Source of the DNA: JAQGMJ01 sp036498945
Lineage (GTDB): Bacteria; Pseudomonadota; Gammaproteobacteria; Burkholderiales; JAEUOS01
Length of the DNA stretch: 64,000 nucleotides
Assembly (NCBI GenBank): GCA_036498945.1
Contig: DASYEQ010000094.1
Location: 1-64,000, forward strand
Direction: 5' to 3'
This document shows positions 18,783 to 27,545 of the stretch, one piece after another. The translations under genes and the position numbers were made by a program. The notes under the pieces are model-generated. The model saw only the letters and a list, made by a program, of their open reading frames with translations. It was not told the origin of the DNA and made no database searches. Each line of letters opens with the position of its first letter. The first letter of the stretch is position 1.

Positions 18783-19559
18783 ATGACGCGTATTTCCCGA
18801 CTGATCCTGTTGGCCGCCCTCGGCCTGTCCACCGCTGCCGCGGCGCAAACCTCGTCGCCGGCGCCCGAGGCGAAGGACGACTGGAGCGGCTATGCGGGCG
18901 CAGGCGCGATCGGCTACTCCCGCTATAGCGGCGCCCAGGGGATGCGTGCGGTGCCCGCGCCCCTGCTCCAGTTCGAGTACAAGGGCATCGCGTATGTCGA
19001 CATCCTGCGCGCCGGGGTGCGCTTCTGGGGCAGCGAAGACAAGAAGATGGCCCTGGGTATCGCCGCTATCCCGCGCTTCGGCTTCAAGGGTTCGGACGGA
19101 TCGCGCCTCACCGGCATGGCGGAGCGCCACCTGAGCGTCAATCTCGGCCCCAGCTTCGAATGGTCGACGCCGATTGTCGATCTTAACGTGGCCTACGTGG
19201 CGGACGTCGCCGGCGGCAGCAAGGGCGGCGAGCTGCACGCCCTGCTGTTCAAGCAGTTGGCCGACACTACGCATTGGGACATCGGCGTCTATACCGAGCT
19301 GGAGCGCCTCGATCATCGCGTCGCCAACTACTACTTCGGCGTGCGTCCGGAGGAGGCGACCGCCGACCGGCCGTTTTATCAGCCGGGCGCGAGCACGAAC
19401 TGGAACCTGGGCCTGATGGGCGCCTACCGCATCAATTCCCGCTATGCCCTGATGTTCGGCGTGCAGAACACCCGGCTGGGCGGCGCGGCGGCGGGCAGCC
19501 CGATCGTCGAAACCCGCAGCGCCAAGTTTGGCTACGTCGGGTTGGGCTGGCGACTATAG
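18783..19559 (+). CDS. MipA/OmpV family outer-membrane protein
   Basis: A 258-residue beta-barrel protein with a signal peptide (RLILLAALGLSTAAAAQ). It shows the alternating aromatic strands of the MipA/OmpV family (GYAGAGAIGYSRYSG, LLQFEYKGIAYVD, NYYFGVRPEEA) and ends with a terminal strand finishing in GLGWRL rather than the usual terminal phenylalanine. MipA scaffolds murein synthesis enzymes in E. coli, while relatives may act as channels; here a role in uptake for the adjacent catabolic genes is only inference. It overlaps nothing and starts 65 nt after the oxoprolinase. A bidirectional terminator follows. Confidence 0.85.
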   Translation: MTRISRLILLAALGLSTAAAAQTSSPAPEAKDDWSGYAGAGAIGYSRYSGAQGMRAVPAPLLQFEYKGIAYVDILRAGVRFWGSEDKKMALGIAAIPRFGFKGSDGSRLTGMAERHLSVNLGPSFEWSTPIVDLNVAYVADVAGGSKGGELHALLFKQLADTTHWDIGVYTELERLDHRVANYYFGVRPEEATADRPFYQPGASTNWNLGLMGAYRINSRYALMFGVQNTRLGGAAAGSPIVETRSAKFGYVGLGWRL

Positions 19560-19601
19560 CAACGCGTCGGCCAGCGCGCATCAGGCCCGCGGCGGGGAAA
19601 G

Positions 19602-19629
19602 AAAAAAGCCGCCCACGGGCGGCTTTTTT
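19602..19629. terminator. bidirectional intrinsic terminator
   Basis: Six A residues, GCCGCC, loop CACG, GGCGGC and six T residues form a textbook symmetrical hairpin between two convergent genes. It can terminate both the outer-membrane-protein gene on the plus strand and the solute-binding-protein gene on the minus strand. Confidence 0.92.
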
Positions 19630-19646
19630 CATGCGCGATGCCGCGC

Positions 19647-20924
19647 TCAGGTCTTGCTTGCCGTCGTGTACGGTTCCACCAGCTTGCCGGAGACGTAATC
19701 CTTGGGCGAGAGCACGGTGCACTTGCCGGCCTTGCGCCATTCGTCCACGCTGTTGGTCTTGACGTCGTGGTACTGCACGTAGAGCAGGCGCCCTTGCGTC
19801 CATTCGCCGTTGGCGCCGAACTGCACCTTGCCGACCACGGTATCGAAGCTGTCCTTGTGCATGGTCTCGGCCAGCTTGGCCTGGTCCAGGCTTTTGTTTT
19901 TCACCACGGCCTGCTCGATCACCTGCATCATCGCGTAGGCATAGGGCGGCAGGTAGAAGCCGAGCGGGTCGACGCCGGCGGCGCCGGCGCGCGCCTGGTA
20001 TTTCTCCAGGAACTTGTCCAGGCCGGGGAATTTCGCAGCGGCTTCCGGCGCATAGGTTTCCAGGCTGACGACGCCGTTGATCAGCGGGCCCAACTGGGTG
20101 CGGATGGCGGCGTACTGGGTGCCGACCATGCCGCCGCCGAACAGGCGGGTCTTGAGGCCGACTTCGTGCGCGGCGCGGATCATGCCCACCGAGTCCGGCG
20201 GATAGGAGGCGACGAACACCACGTCCGGGTTGGTGGCCTGGATCGCGCGCACCACCGGGCTGAAATCGACGTTGTTCGGCGGGTAGGTCTTGTCGTAGAC
20301 GATCTTCAGGCCCAGGCGCTTGCAGTGCTCATGCGCGGCCTGCAGCGCCGTGTGCGGGTACTCGGCGTCGGCGCCGACCAGCGCGATGGTCTTGGGCTTG
20401 GGGTTCATCATTTCGACGGCGTCGAAAAAGCCCACCGTCCAGCCCAGCGCCGGCTTGGGGCCGGCGGGCATGATGGCGAAATAGCGGTCGTAGTGGAAGC
20501 GCGCGTTGACGTCCAGGCCGAAGAGGGTCATGAAGGTCATGCCGCGCTGCATCAGCATCGGGATGGGTGGGGCCACCATGGCGGTGCCATAGCTGGAGAC
20601 CACCAGGTCGACCTTGTCGACTTCCAGCAGCTTGGTGTAGATCGCCGGCACCGTCGAGCCGTTGCTCTGGTCGTCGTAGTACACCAGCTCGACCTTGCGC
20701 CCGAGCAGGCCGCCGCGGGCGTTGATTTCCTCCTGCCAGATCTGCAGGGTCAGGATCGAGGCCTTGCCCATCGGCGCCAGCGCGCCGGTCAGGCCCATCG
20801 AAAAGCCGATTTTCAGCGGGGCCTGCTGCGCGAAGGCCACCCCGGGCAGGGCGAGGCTGCCGGCTGCCGCGGCGGCCGCGGCGCCGGAGGCCCCGGCCAG
20901 GAACTGGCGTCGTTTTCCTTGCAT
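19647..20924 (-). CDS. ABC transporter periplasmic solute-binding protein (branched-chain amino acid/amide type)
   Basis: A 425-residue type I periplasmic binding protein of the LivJ/amide-binding group. The N-terminus (GKRRQFLAGASGAAAAAAAG) resembles a twin-arginine or long Sec signal, cleaved near AFAQQ. The mature part begins PLKIGFSMGLTGALAPMG, typical of this fold, with RGGLLGRKVELVYYDDQS as the second strand-helix unit. No permease or ATPase is adjacent, so it may feed an off-window or distant transporter. It is distinct from the two tandem binding proteins at 51-53.6 kb. Its location behind the hydantoinase block suggests the ligand is a substrate of that pathway. Confidence 0.9.
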   Translation of the reverse strand: MQGKRRQFLAGASGAAAAAAAGSLALPGVAFAQQAPLKIGFSMGLTGALAPMGKASILTLQIWQEEINARGGLLGRKVELVYYDDQSNGSTVPAIYTKLLEVDKVDLVVSSYGTAMVAPPIPMLMQRGMTFMTLFGLDVNARFHYDRYFAIMPAGPKPALGWTVGFFDAVEMMNPKPKTIALVGADAEYPHTALQAAHEHCKRLGLKIVYDKTYPPNNVDFSPVVRAIQATNPDVVFVASYPPDSVGMIRAAHEVGLKTRLFGGGMVGTQYAAIRTQLGPLINGVVSLETYAPEAAAKFPGLDKFLEKYQARAGAAGVDPLGFYLPPYAYAMMQVIEQAVVKNKSLDQAKLAETMHKDSFDTVVGKVQFGANGEWTQGRLLYVQYHDVKTNSVDEWRKAGKCTVLSPKDYVSGKLVEPYTTASKT

Positions 20925-21120
20925 GTCTTTGTCTCCAATCTGGTTGCTTATGGCCGGCCGGGCGCAAGCCGCGGTTCCGGAGGCGAGCGTTGATCGTTCG
21001 ATAAACGAATACGCGAGTGCCGTGATTGTTATGTTACCGTTAAAATCGCCCGGCGCGCCGTTTTCGTGAGCACGCGGCGCCGCGCTTATCACTTCTATTT
21101 CAAGGCATGAAGGTCCTCGT

Positions 21121-21783
21121 ATGAACACGCGCGAACTGGTGAACTACCTGCAAGGTCTGGCGGAGAACAACAACCGCGCCTGGTTCGTGATGAACAAGCC
21201 GAGCTACGACATCCTGCGCACCGAGTTCATCGAGCTGGTGGCGATGCTCATCGCCGCCACCGAAAAGTTCGATCCCGCGGTGGCGGGGCAGGACGCGAAA
21301 AAGGCGCTGTTCCGCATCAACCGCGACGTGCGCTTTTCCAAGGACAAGAGTCCCTACAAGACGCATTTCTCGGCGGTGATCGCTCCCGGCGGCAAGAAGG
21401 ATCCCGGCTCGCACTACTACATGCACATCGACCAGGACGGCAAGCTCCTGGTGGCCGGCGGCTGCTACCTGCCGCCTCCCGACGTGCTGGCGAAAATCCG
21501 CCGTCATATCGTGGCGGAGCCCGCGGTGTTTTCGCGCCTGCTGAAGAACAAGACGCTGTGGACCTGTTTCGGCGACTTTGCCGACGAAGGCAAGCTCGCG
21601 CGTCCGCCCAAGGGCTATGCCGCCGATACGCCGCACATCGAGCACCTCAAGCAGAAGAGCTTCATTGTCTGGCGCGAGTTTCCGGTCAAGGGCATGACCT
21701 CCGACAAGCTGCTCAAGCAGACCGCCGAAGGCTTCAAGGCTTCGCTGCCGCTGATCAAGTGGCTGCGCCAGGCGGTGGCATAG
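21121..21783 (+). CDS. DUF2461 family protein
   Basis: A 220-residue protein of the conserved DUF2461 family (TIGR02453-type), of unknown function. Characteristic segments are LAENNNRAWFVMNKPSYD at the N-terminus, RINRDVRFSKDKSPYKTHFS in the middle, and the histidine-containing HYYMHIDQDGKLLVAGGCYLPP. The end (KQKSFIVWREFP) is also conserved. The gene is divergent from the solute-binding protein and separated from it by about 195 nt. No cofactor or catalytic role can be deduced; the family is found across bacteria and fungi. Confidence 0.92.
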   Translation: MNTRELVNYLQGLAENNNRAWFVMNKPSYDILRTEFIELVAMLIAATEKFDPAVAGQDAKKALFRINRDVRFSKDKSPYKTHFSAVIAPGGKKDPGSHYYMHIDQDGKLLVAGGCYLPPPDVLAKIRRHIVAEPAVFSRLLKNKTLWTCFGDFADEGKLARPPKGYAADTPHIEHLKQKSFIVWREFPVKGMTSDKLLKQTAEGFKASLPLIKWLRQAVA

Positions 21784-21842
21784 GGCCCGCACCGGCGCGC
21801 GGCGCTATAGTGGCGTCTCCATGTTCCTTGCCGGGAGCTGCC

Positions 21843-22487
21843 ATGCTGCGCTGGATCGTTTCCCTCTTGCTGTGTGCCTGCTGTACCGGCGCCGTACAGG
21901 CCGCCGACCCGGTCAGCCGTGAACAGGCGCTGCGCAACCTGGCGGATGCGCAGGCGCCGGTGCGCCGCGCCGCCGTGGTGCGCCTGGCCGAAGTCGGCCG
22001 CATCGAGGATGCCAAGGCGCTGCTGCCACGCCTGAAGGACAGTGATGGGGAGGTGCGCGAAGCCGCCGAACTGGCGCTGTGGGCGGTCTGGAGCCGCTCC
22101 GGCGACGAGCGCATCGACGCCTTGCTGGCGCACGGTGCGCTGGCAATGAACGGCGGCCACTACGAGCAGGCGCTGGCCGATTTCAATCGCGTGATCAAGC
22201 AAAGGCCTGATTTCGCCGAGGGCTGGAACAAGCGCGCCACGCTGTATTTTCTCGCCGGCGACGTGCGCCATTCGCTCGCCGATTGCGCCGAGGTGATCAA
22301 GCGCAACCCGAGCCATTTCGGCGCGCTCTCCGGCTACGGCCAGCTCTACCTGCGCCTGGATGACCCGGAGAAGGCCCTCGGATACTTCGAGCGTGCCTAT
22401 GCCATCAACCCCGGCATGAGCGGGGTCGCGGCGAATATCGCGGCGATCAGGCAGGCTCTGGAGCGCCAACGACGCAAAATGATCTGA
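21843..22487 (+). CDS. exported HEAT-repeat/TPR protein
   Basis: A 214-residue protein with an N-terminal signal peptide (LRWIVSLLLCACCTGAVQAA). Residues 25-80 contain HEAT-like helices (AQAPVRRAAVVRLAEVG, LKDSDGEVREAAELALWAV). Residues 95-205 contain about three tetratricopeptide repeats (GHYEQALADFNRVIKQRPDFAEGW, then ALGYFERAYAINPG). It is therefore a periplasmic protein-interaction scaffold, with no enzymatic motif. It starts 59 nt after DUF2461 and is preceded by GGGAG. The mixture of HEAT and TPR in one short protein is somewhat unusual. The partner is unknown. Confidence 0.85.
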   Translation: MLRWIVSLLLCACCTGAVQAADPVSREQALRNLADAQAPVRRAAVVRLAEVGRIEDAKALLPRLKDSDGEVREAAELALWAVWSRSGDERIDALLAHGALAMNGGHYEQALADFNRVIKQRPDFAEGWNKRATLYFLAGDVRHSLADCAEVIKRNPSHFGALSGYGQLYLRLDDPEKALGYFERAYAINPGMSGVAANIAAIRQALERQRRKMI

Positions 22488-22635
22488 GGCCGACGGAAGG
22501 CCGTTTACCACCGCCAGGCGGCGCATCTGCGCCAGCGATCGCAATCCGCTGCAAAACAGGAGGAAATATTTGCCCTTGTGTGATGGTTTTAACGCGACAG
22601 GAGTGTTAAAAAGTATTAAATACGATCTAATAGGC

Positions 22636-22664
22636 TTGACGTTGTCCTAGCCCCTTGGCATATT
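22636..22664 (+). promoter_or_regulatory. sigma-70-type promoter of the DUF1631 gene
   Basis: TTGACG (22636-22641) and CATATT (22659-22664) are spaced 17 nt apart, in a 273-nt gap that holds no gene. The -10 region lies inside TTGGCATATTCCAA, which has dyad TTGG/CCAA ends, followed by a repeated GGCAT. The transcript would have a leader of about 90 nt. Confidence 0.55.
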
Positions 22665-22760
22665 CCAATGGCATAAGGGTCAGTGGGGGTAATGCCCTCC
22701 CTAAAGCCGGTGGTTTCGCGGTCAACTTGCAATAACACACGCTTCCCTCGAGGAAACGCC

Positions 22761-25016
22761 ATGAACATAACTGGCAACAGCGCGACAGGCTCGGTCGCCG
22801 CATCATTACTTTCGGAATGCCGCGAGATCGCGCGCAGCCGCCTCTCCGAGGTGGTGGCCGGCGCCTTGGGAAAAATCGACGAAGACCTGTTCCAGCTGGC
22901 CGACAAAAGCCGCGACGGGCGCGAGCAGCAGATGTACCTTGAGGCGATGACGCGCGTGCGCGCGCACCGCCGCGAAATCCTCTCCAAGTTTGAAGAGTGC
23001 TTCAAGGACATGTACGACAAGAGGCTGGGTGCCACGCGCGCGCCGGCCAAGGAAAAGAGCTTCATCGACCCGTTCAAGAAGCCCGACCCGATGGATTTCG
23101 GCGGCGTCGAGCTTTCGCTGGTATCGGACTCGATCATCGAGAACGGCATCGCCATCGATCGCCTCGCCAAGGGCGTGAAGAATGCGGTCGACAACGAAGA
23201 GATGCTGGGCATCCGCGCCCGCCTGGGCGTGCTGGTGGGACGCGAGACGCTGGAAGACGGCGACAACCCGCTGGCCCCAGAAGTCATTTTCGAAGCCCTG
23301 AAGCTCGCCTGCAGCGACATCCCCGGCGACCGCGAACTCAAGTCCACCCTGCTGCAGGCCTTCCAGCCCTATTTGCAGCGCTCCATCACCCAGGTCTACC
23401 AGGCGGTCAACAAGAGCCTGGTGGCGCACGACGTGCTGCCGCGCATCCGCCACTCGGTGCAGACCACCGGCGACCCGATGGGGGTCTCCCAGCGCATGAC
23501 GAACCTGAACGGCTCGCAGCGCATGAACACCCTGTCGCAGACCGGCCGCATGGGCAGCTTCGGTTCCAACGCCGGCGCCGAGCGCAGCGGCTGGCTGGGC
23601 GGTTCGGTGGGCAATGAGCAGGCCACCATCGCGCAACTGCTGGCCGGCATGTCCAAGGGCCAGGCCTCGGCCCGCGTCGAGAGCCTGCGCATGATGGCTG
23701 ACCCGGCGCGCTTCGTCGAAGGCCAGGGCGCAGTGCCGGTCAACCTGCAACTGCTCGATGCCCTGGCGCAACTGCAGACCGAGGCCAACCTTTCCTCTTC
23801 CGCCGGCTTCCTGCCGCCGGGTTACCTGCGCACGCTCGATTCCGCGCTGGTTTCGCAAGGCACCCCGCTGGACCAGGTGACCATCGAGCTGGTCTCGGTG
23901 GTGTTCGAATACCTGAACAAGAACGACAAGCTGGCCGCCGCGATCAAGGGCCAGATTGCGCGCCTGCAGATCGTTGCGGTGAAGGCCGCGCTGCTCGACC
24001 GCAGCTTCTTCGCCCGCCGCGAACACCCGATGCGCCGCTTCCTCGACCGCCTGGCCGAGGCCGGCGCCGATCCGGTGATGAACCTGGCCGAAGACGGCCA
24101 GTTCATGCGCGAGGTCAAGCACCTGGTCGACGACCTGACGGTGATGTTCCAGGACGACATCAACGTTTTCAAGAGCGCGCTGGAGGAACTCGAAGGCCAG
24201 ATCGCCAACGAGCGCAGCACTCGCGAGAGCGAAGCCCACGCCGAAGCCGCACGCCTGGCCGCGATGGAAGCGCGCGACGCCGCCACCGCCTCCGCCCGCG
24301 CCGACTTGGCCGCCCGCATGAAGGCGACCACCCCGGCGTTCATCCGCGACTTTCTTGACCAGGTGTGGGTCAAGGCCGTGGTCGAATCGCAACTGCAAAA
24401 CCTGCAAGGCGAAGACAGCGTTGCCACCCGCCTGGCGCTCGCTGCCGACCTGATCTGGAGCGTCGAACCCAAGGCGCGGCCGGATGTGCCCAATCTGGCC
24501 GCCGTGCTGCCGAAGATGGTGCGCGGCCTGATGCGCGGGGCGATCGCCTCCGGCATGAACGACACCGTGCGCGGCGAATTCTTCAACCAGCTGATGCGCG
24601 CCCACACCGCGGCGATCGCCGCCGCCAAGGTGGCCGCCGTCGAAATCCCCTCGGTGCCGGTGCCCAGCCTGACTTCGCAAGTGCCGACGCAACTGAAGGA
24701 AATCACCAACACCGCCGCGCCCGCCGACGCTTACGAGCGCCAGGTGGCTGACCTCGTCAAGGGCGACATCCTGGAGTTTTCCGACCAGACCCGCGGCGAC
24801 CGCTATCGCCTTTCCTGGATCAGCCCGAAGCGCAGCTTTTTCCTGTTCATTCGCGGCACCCAGTCGCGCCAGATCAGCGCGGCCGACCTGGCGGCGTTTT
24901 TCCGCCAGGGCGTGGCATCGCTGGCGCAGGACGCGCCCATCATCGACCAGGCCATCGGCGCCATCGAGATGGACTTCACTCAAAACGCCGAAGGCGAGGT
25001 GGCGAAAGCCGCCTGA
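22761..25016 (+). CDS. DUF1631 family protein
   Basis: A 751-residue cytoplasmic protein matching DUF1631, a large family of unknown function found mainly in beta- and gammaproteobacteria. The N-terminal half is helical (SECREIARSRLSEVVAGALG, then RDGREQQMYLEAM). The central part has a long Ala/Glu/Arg coiled-coil-prone region (about residues 500-545), and the C-terminus (LVKGDILEFSDQTRGDRYRL, then SWISPKRSFFLFIRG) looks like a small beta-barrel resembling PilZ domains but lacks a clear c-di-GMP motif. A perfect GAGGAAA ribosome-binding site fixes the ATG at 22761. The gene stands alone with its own promoter. Confidence 0.88.
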   Translation: MNITGNSATGSVAASLLSECREIARSRLSEVVAGALGKIDEDLFQLADKSRDGREQQMYLEAMTRVRAHRREILSKFEECFKDMYDKRLGATRAPAKEKSFIDPFKKPDPMDFGGVELSLVSDSIIENGIAIDRLAKGVKNAVDNEEMLGIRARLGVLVGRETLEDGDNPLAPEVIFEALKLACSDIPGDRELKSTLLQAFQPYLQRSITQVYQAVNKSLVAHDVLPRIRHSVQTTGDPMGVSQRMTNLNGSQRMNTLSQTGRMGSFGSNAGAERSGWLGGSVGNEQATIAQLLAGMSKGQASARVESLRMMADPARFVEGQGAVPVNLQLLDALAQLQTEANLSSSAGFLPPGYLRTLDSALVSQGTPLDQVTIELVSVVFEYLNKNDKLAAAIKGQIARLQIVAVKAALLDRSFFARREHPMRRFLDRLAEAGADPVMNLAEDGQFMREVKHLVDDLTVMFQDDINVFKSALEELEGQIANERSTRESEAHAEAARLAAMEARDAATASARADLAARMKATTPAFIRDFLDQVWVKAVVESQLQNLQGEDSVATRLALAADLIWSVEPKARPDVPNLAAVLPKMVRGLMRGAIASGMNDTVRGEFFNQLMRAHTAAIAAAKVAAVEIPSVPVPSLTSQVPTQLKEITNTAAPADAYERQVADLVKGDILEFSDQTRGDRYRLSWISPKRSFFLFIRGTQSRQISAADLAAFFRQGVASLAQDAPIIDQAIGAIEMDFTQNAEGEVAKAA

Positions 25017-25037
25017 AGATCGTTCTCGGGGGAACCG

Positions 25038-25061
25038 GACGGCTGCCTGCGGGCGGCCGTC
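25038..25061 (+). terminator. possible terminator after DUF1631
   Basis: GACGGC (25038-25043) pairs with GCCGTC (25056-25061), with additional GC pairing inside the loop, followed by TGTCTTT. The U-tract is imperfect. The element lies between convergent genes (DUF1631 and comEC), which supports a terminator role. Confidence 0.4.
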
Positions 25062-25091
25062 TGTCTTTGCACGGCCGGGTTTGCGTGAACC

Positions 25092-27452
25092 CTAGCGGCC
25101 GTACCAGTAGCGCGCCTGTGTTTCGCGGTATAGCCGCGTCCGCGCGCCGCCGGCGTCTATGTCGATCATGACGGCGCCGCCGCTGTCGGTGCGCAGCAAC
25201 TGCGCGCCGCTTTCGCGATAGCGCTCCACCACCTCCGGCGCCGGATGGCGAAAGCGATTGCGATAGCCGACCGGGAACACCACGGTGGCGGGCGCCACCG
25301 CGGCGATGAAGCGCGGCGAGGAGGAGGTCTGGCTGCCGTGGTGCGGCGCCACCAGCACCTCGCTCTTGAGCGCCGATGCAGGCAGGCGCGCCTCGACGTC
25401 GCGCTCGATGTCCGCCGGCAGCAGCACGCCGTGGCCATGCGCGGTGATCTTCAGCACGCAGCTTTGCGCGTTGTCCGGCAGATCGCTCAAATGCACATAG
25501 TCTTCCGGCGCTGGATGCAGGAACTCGAAGCGCACGCCGTCCCACTCCCACGCCTGGCCCGCGATGCAGCGCCGCGCCCGCGCACCCGCTGCCTGCGCGA
25601 TGGCATTTTTCGCCTGCAATGGACTGGCCATCCAGCCCACCGGCACCGCCGAGAGCACCGAGAGCGCGCCGCCGCTGTGGTCGCTGTCGTCGTGGCTTAC
25701 CACCATGCCGTCCAGGCGCTCCACGCCTTCGCCGCGCAAATACGGCAGCACCACACGGTTGCCGCCGTCGGCTTCCGGCGAATAGGCGGGACCGGTGTCG
25801 AACAGCAGCGTGTGTTCGCGCGTGCGCGCCACCACCGCCAGCCCCTGGCCTACGTCGAGCACCGTGACGCGTACGTCACCCGCCTCCGGCGGCGGTGGCG
25901 TATACAGAAACAGCGGCAGCATCCAGGCCAGGCCCAGCACCCGCCACGACCACCACCATGGCACGAACATCCACAACGCGCCCACGGCCGCCAGTGCCGC
26001 CAGCGGCCACGGTGGCGCCGCGTGCTGCCACACCGCGAAGGGCAGGCGGCCCAGCCATTCGAGATAGATCATCAGCAACTGCTGCAGGCCGTGCGCGAGG
26101 TGCGCCAGCGCGTCAATCGGAAAGATCGCCGCGGCCAGCGCCAGCGGCGTGATTACCAGGCTCACCAGCGGGATCGCCACTGCATTGGCCAGGGGGCCGA
26201 CCAATGACACCTGCTGGAACAGCACCAGTGTCAGCGGCAGCAGGCCGATGGTAATCGCCGCCTGCGCGGTGAGCGCGGTGCGCAGCCAGTGCGCGCGCAA
26301 GCCGGCTGCCTGCCCAGTGAGCAGGAGCAGGGCGACCGCGCCGAAAGACAACCAGAACCCCGCCGAGAGTGCTGCCCACGGGTCGAGCAGCGCCACCACC
26401 GCTAAGGCGAGCGCCAGCACCCGCGTTGCCGAGCCGAACCAGCCGCGCCAGATCGCCCACGCCGCCACCCCCAGCATATAAAGGGTGCGCTGCGCCGGCA
26501 CCTGGAAGCCTGCCAGCAGACAGTAGGTGAGGGCGGTGAGAAAGCCGCCGAGCGCGGCCGCCTGCGGCGCCGGCAGCATCAGCAACAGGCGCGGCGTGTA
26601 GCGCACCGACTGGCGCCACAGGGCGAAGATCAGCCAGCCCGCCAGGCTCGCCACCATGGTCACGTGCAGGCCGGAGATGCTCATCAGATGTGAGACGCCG
26701 GTGCGGGCGAAGATCTGCCACTGTTCATTGTCGATGGCGCGCTGGTCGCCGATGGCCAGCGCCACGATTACGCCGCCATACGGCGCATCCCCCAATGAGG
26801 ATTGCAGGCGCGCGCGAATGTGTTCGCGCATGCGGTCCACCACGCTTTGCATCGACCAGGTGAAGGCGTCCAGCCTCTCGGGCGCGGCGTTGTCGCGCCC
26901 GATGCGCACATAGCCGGTGGCGCGGATGCCGCGCTCCAGCAGCCAGGCCTCGTAATCGAAGCCGTGCGGATTGGCATTGCCGTGCGGCTTGCGCAGGCGC
27001 GCCACCAGCTTCCAGCGCTCGCCCGCATGCACGATCGGCACCGGCCGATCGGGCGCGCCGGCGTAGCTGCTGTACCAGGTCACCTGGATGTGGCGCGGCA
27101 CGCGGGCGGCGGTAGGATCGTCGACCTCGAATTCGAAGCGTACGCCGCGATCAAACGGCTGCGGCAGCGAGGCGATGGTGCCGGCGAGCACCAGGTCGCG
27201 GCCCTCCGAGGCATCCGGCAGCGTATCGGCCAGGCGCGCATTGGCGCACAGCGCTGCCCAGGCCAGGCCCAGCAGCACCGCGCCGCCGGCACTCAGCGCG
27301 GGACGCAGCCACGGCAGCGGCACGCGCGCCGCGCCCAGCAGCAAGGCGAGCCCGGCCGCGCCCAGGCCGATGGTCGAGGTCTCGGTCGGCAAGGTCGGCT
27401 GGAGTTGCAGCAGGGCGGTGCCGAGGGCGAACCCGATCAGGGCTAGGCGCAT
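25092..27452 (-). CDS. comEC: DNA internalization/competence protein ComEC (Rec2)
   Basis: A 786-residue inner-membrane channel for uptake of single-stranded transforming DNA. The N-terminus contains hydrophobic helices and a soluble OB-like insertion (ARVPRHIQVTWYSS). The central competence domain carries LMSISGLHVTMVASLAGWLI and GFQVPAQRTLYML. The C-terminal metallo-beta-lactamase-like domain has VSHDDSDHSGGA and a later PHHGSQTSSS, both metal-ligand motifs, suggesting nuclease competence. The length is typical. A longer frame starting at 27521 exists; ATG 27452 begins the first transmembrane segment. It is divergent from the PucG-like aminotransferase across a 93-nt gap. Confidence 0.92.
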   Translation of the reverse strand: MRLALIGFALGTALLQLQPTLPTETSTIGLGAAGLALLLGAARVPLPWLRPALSAGGAVLLGLAWAALCANARLADTLPDASEGRDLVLAGTIASLPQPFDRGVRFEFEVDDPTAARVPRHIQVTWYSSYAGAPDRPVPIVHAGERWKLVARLRKPHGNANPHGFDYEAWLLERGIRATGYVRIGRDNAAPERLDAFTWSMQSVVDRMREHIRARLQSSLGDAPYGGVIVALAIGDQRAIDNEQWQIFARTGVSHLMSISGLHVTMVASLAGWLIFALWRQSVRYTPRLLLMLPAPQAAALGGFLTALTYCLLAGFQVPAQRTLYMLGVAAWAIWRGWFGSATRVLALALAVVALLDPWAALSAGFWLSFGAVALLLLTGQAAGLRAHWLRTALTAQAAITIGLLPLTLVLFQQVSLVGPLANAVAIPLVSLVITPLALAAAIFPIDALAHLAHGLQQLLMIYLEWLGRLPFAVWQHAAPPWPLAALAAVGALWMFVPWWWSWRVLGLAWMLPLFLYTPPPPEAGDVRVTVLDVGQGLAVVARTREHTLLFDTGPAYSPEADGGNRVVLPYLRGEGVERLDGMVVSHDDSDHSGGALSVLSAVPVGWMASPLQAKNAIAQAAGARARRCIAGQAWEWDGVRFEFLHPAPEDYVHLSDLPDNAQSCVLKITAHGHGVLLPADIERDVEARLPASALKSEVLVAPHHGSQTSSSPRFIAAVAPATVVFPVGYRNRFRHPAPEVVERYRESGAQLLRTDSGGAVMIDIDAGGARTRLYRETQARYWYGR

Positions 27453-27501
27453 GGAGCGCGATTCTAAGCTGCGACGGCATGCGCAGGCACGGCGGTGCTT
27501 C

Positions 27502-27531
27502 TGTATACTGCGTGCTGTCAAAGTGTATACA
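27502..27531. promoter_or_regulatory. paired TGTATAC operator-like sites between comEC and the aminotransferase gene
   Basis: TGTATAC (27502-27508) recurs as TGTATACA (27524-27531), 22 nt (about two helical turns) apart, 15 nt before the aminotransferase ATG. The core GTATAC is itself palindromic and resembles half-sites bound by GntR-family regulators. TATACT inside the first copy could also serve as a -10 hexamer. No GntR gene is present nearby. Confidence 0.45.
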
Positions 27532-27545
27532 AAAAACTAGCCGCA

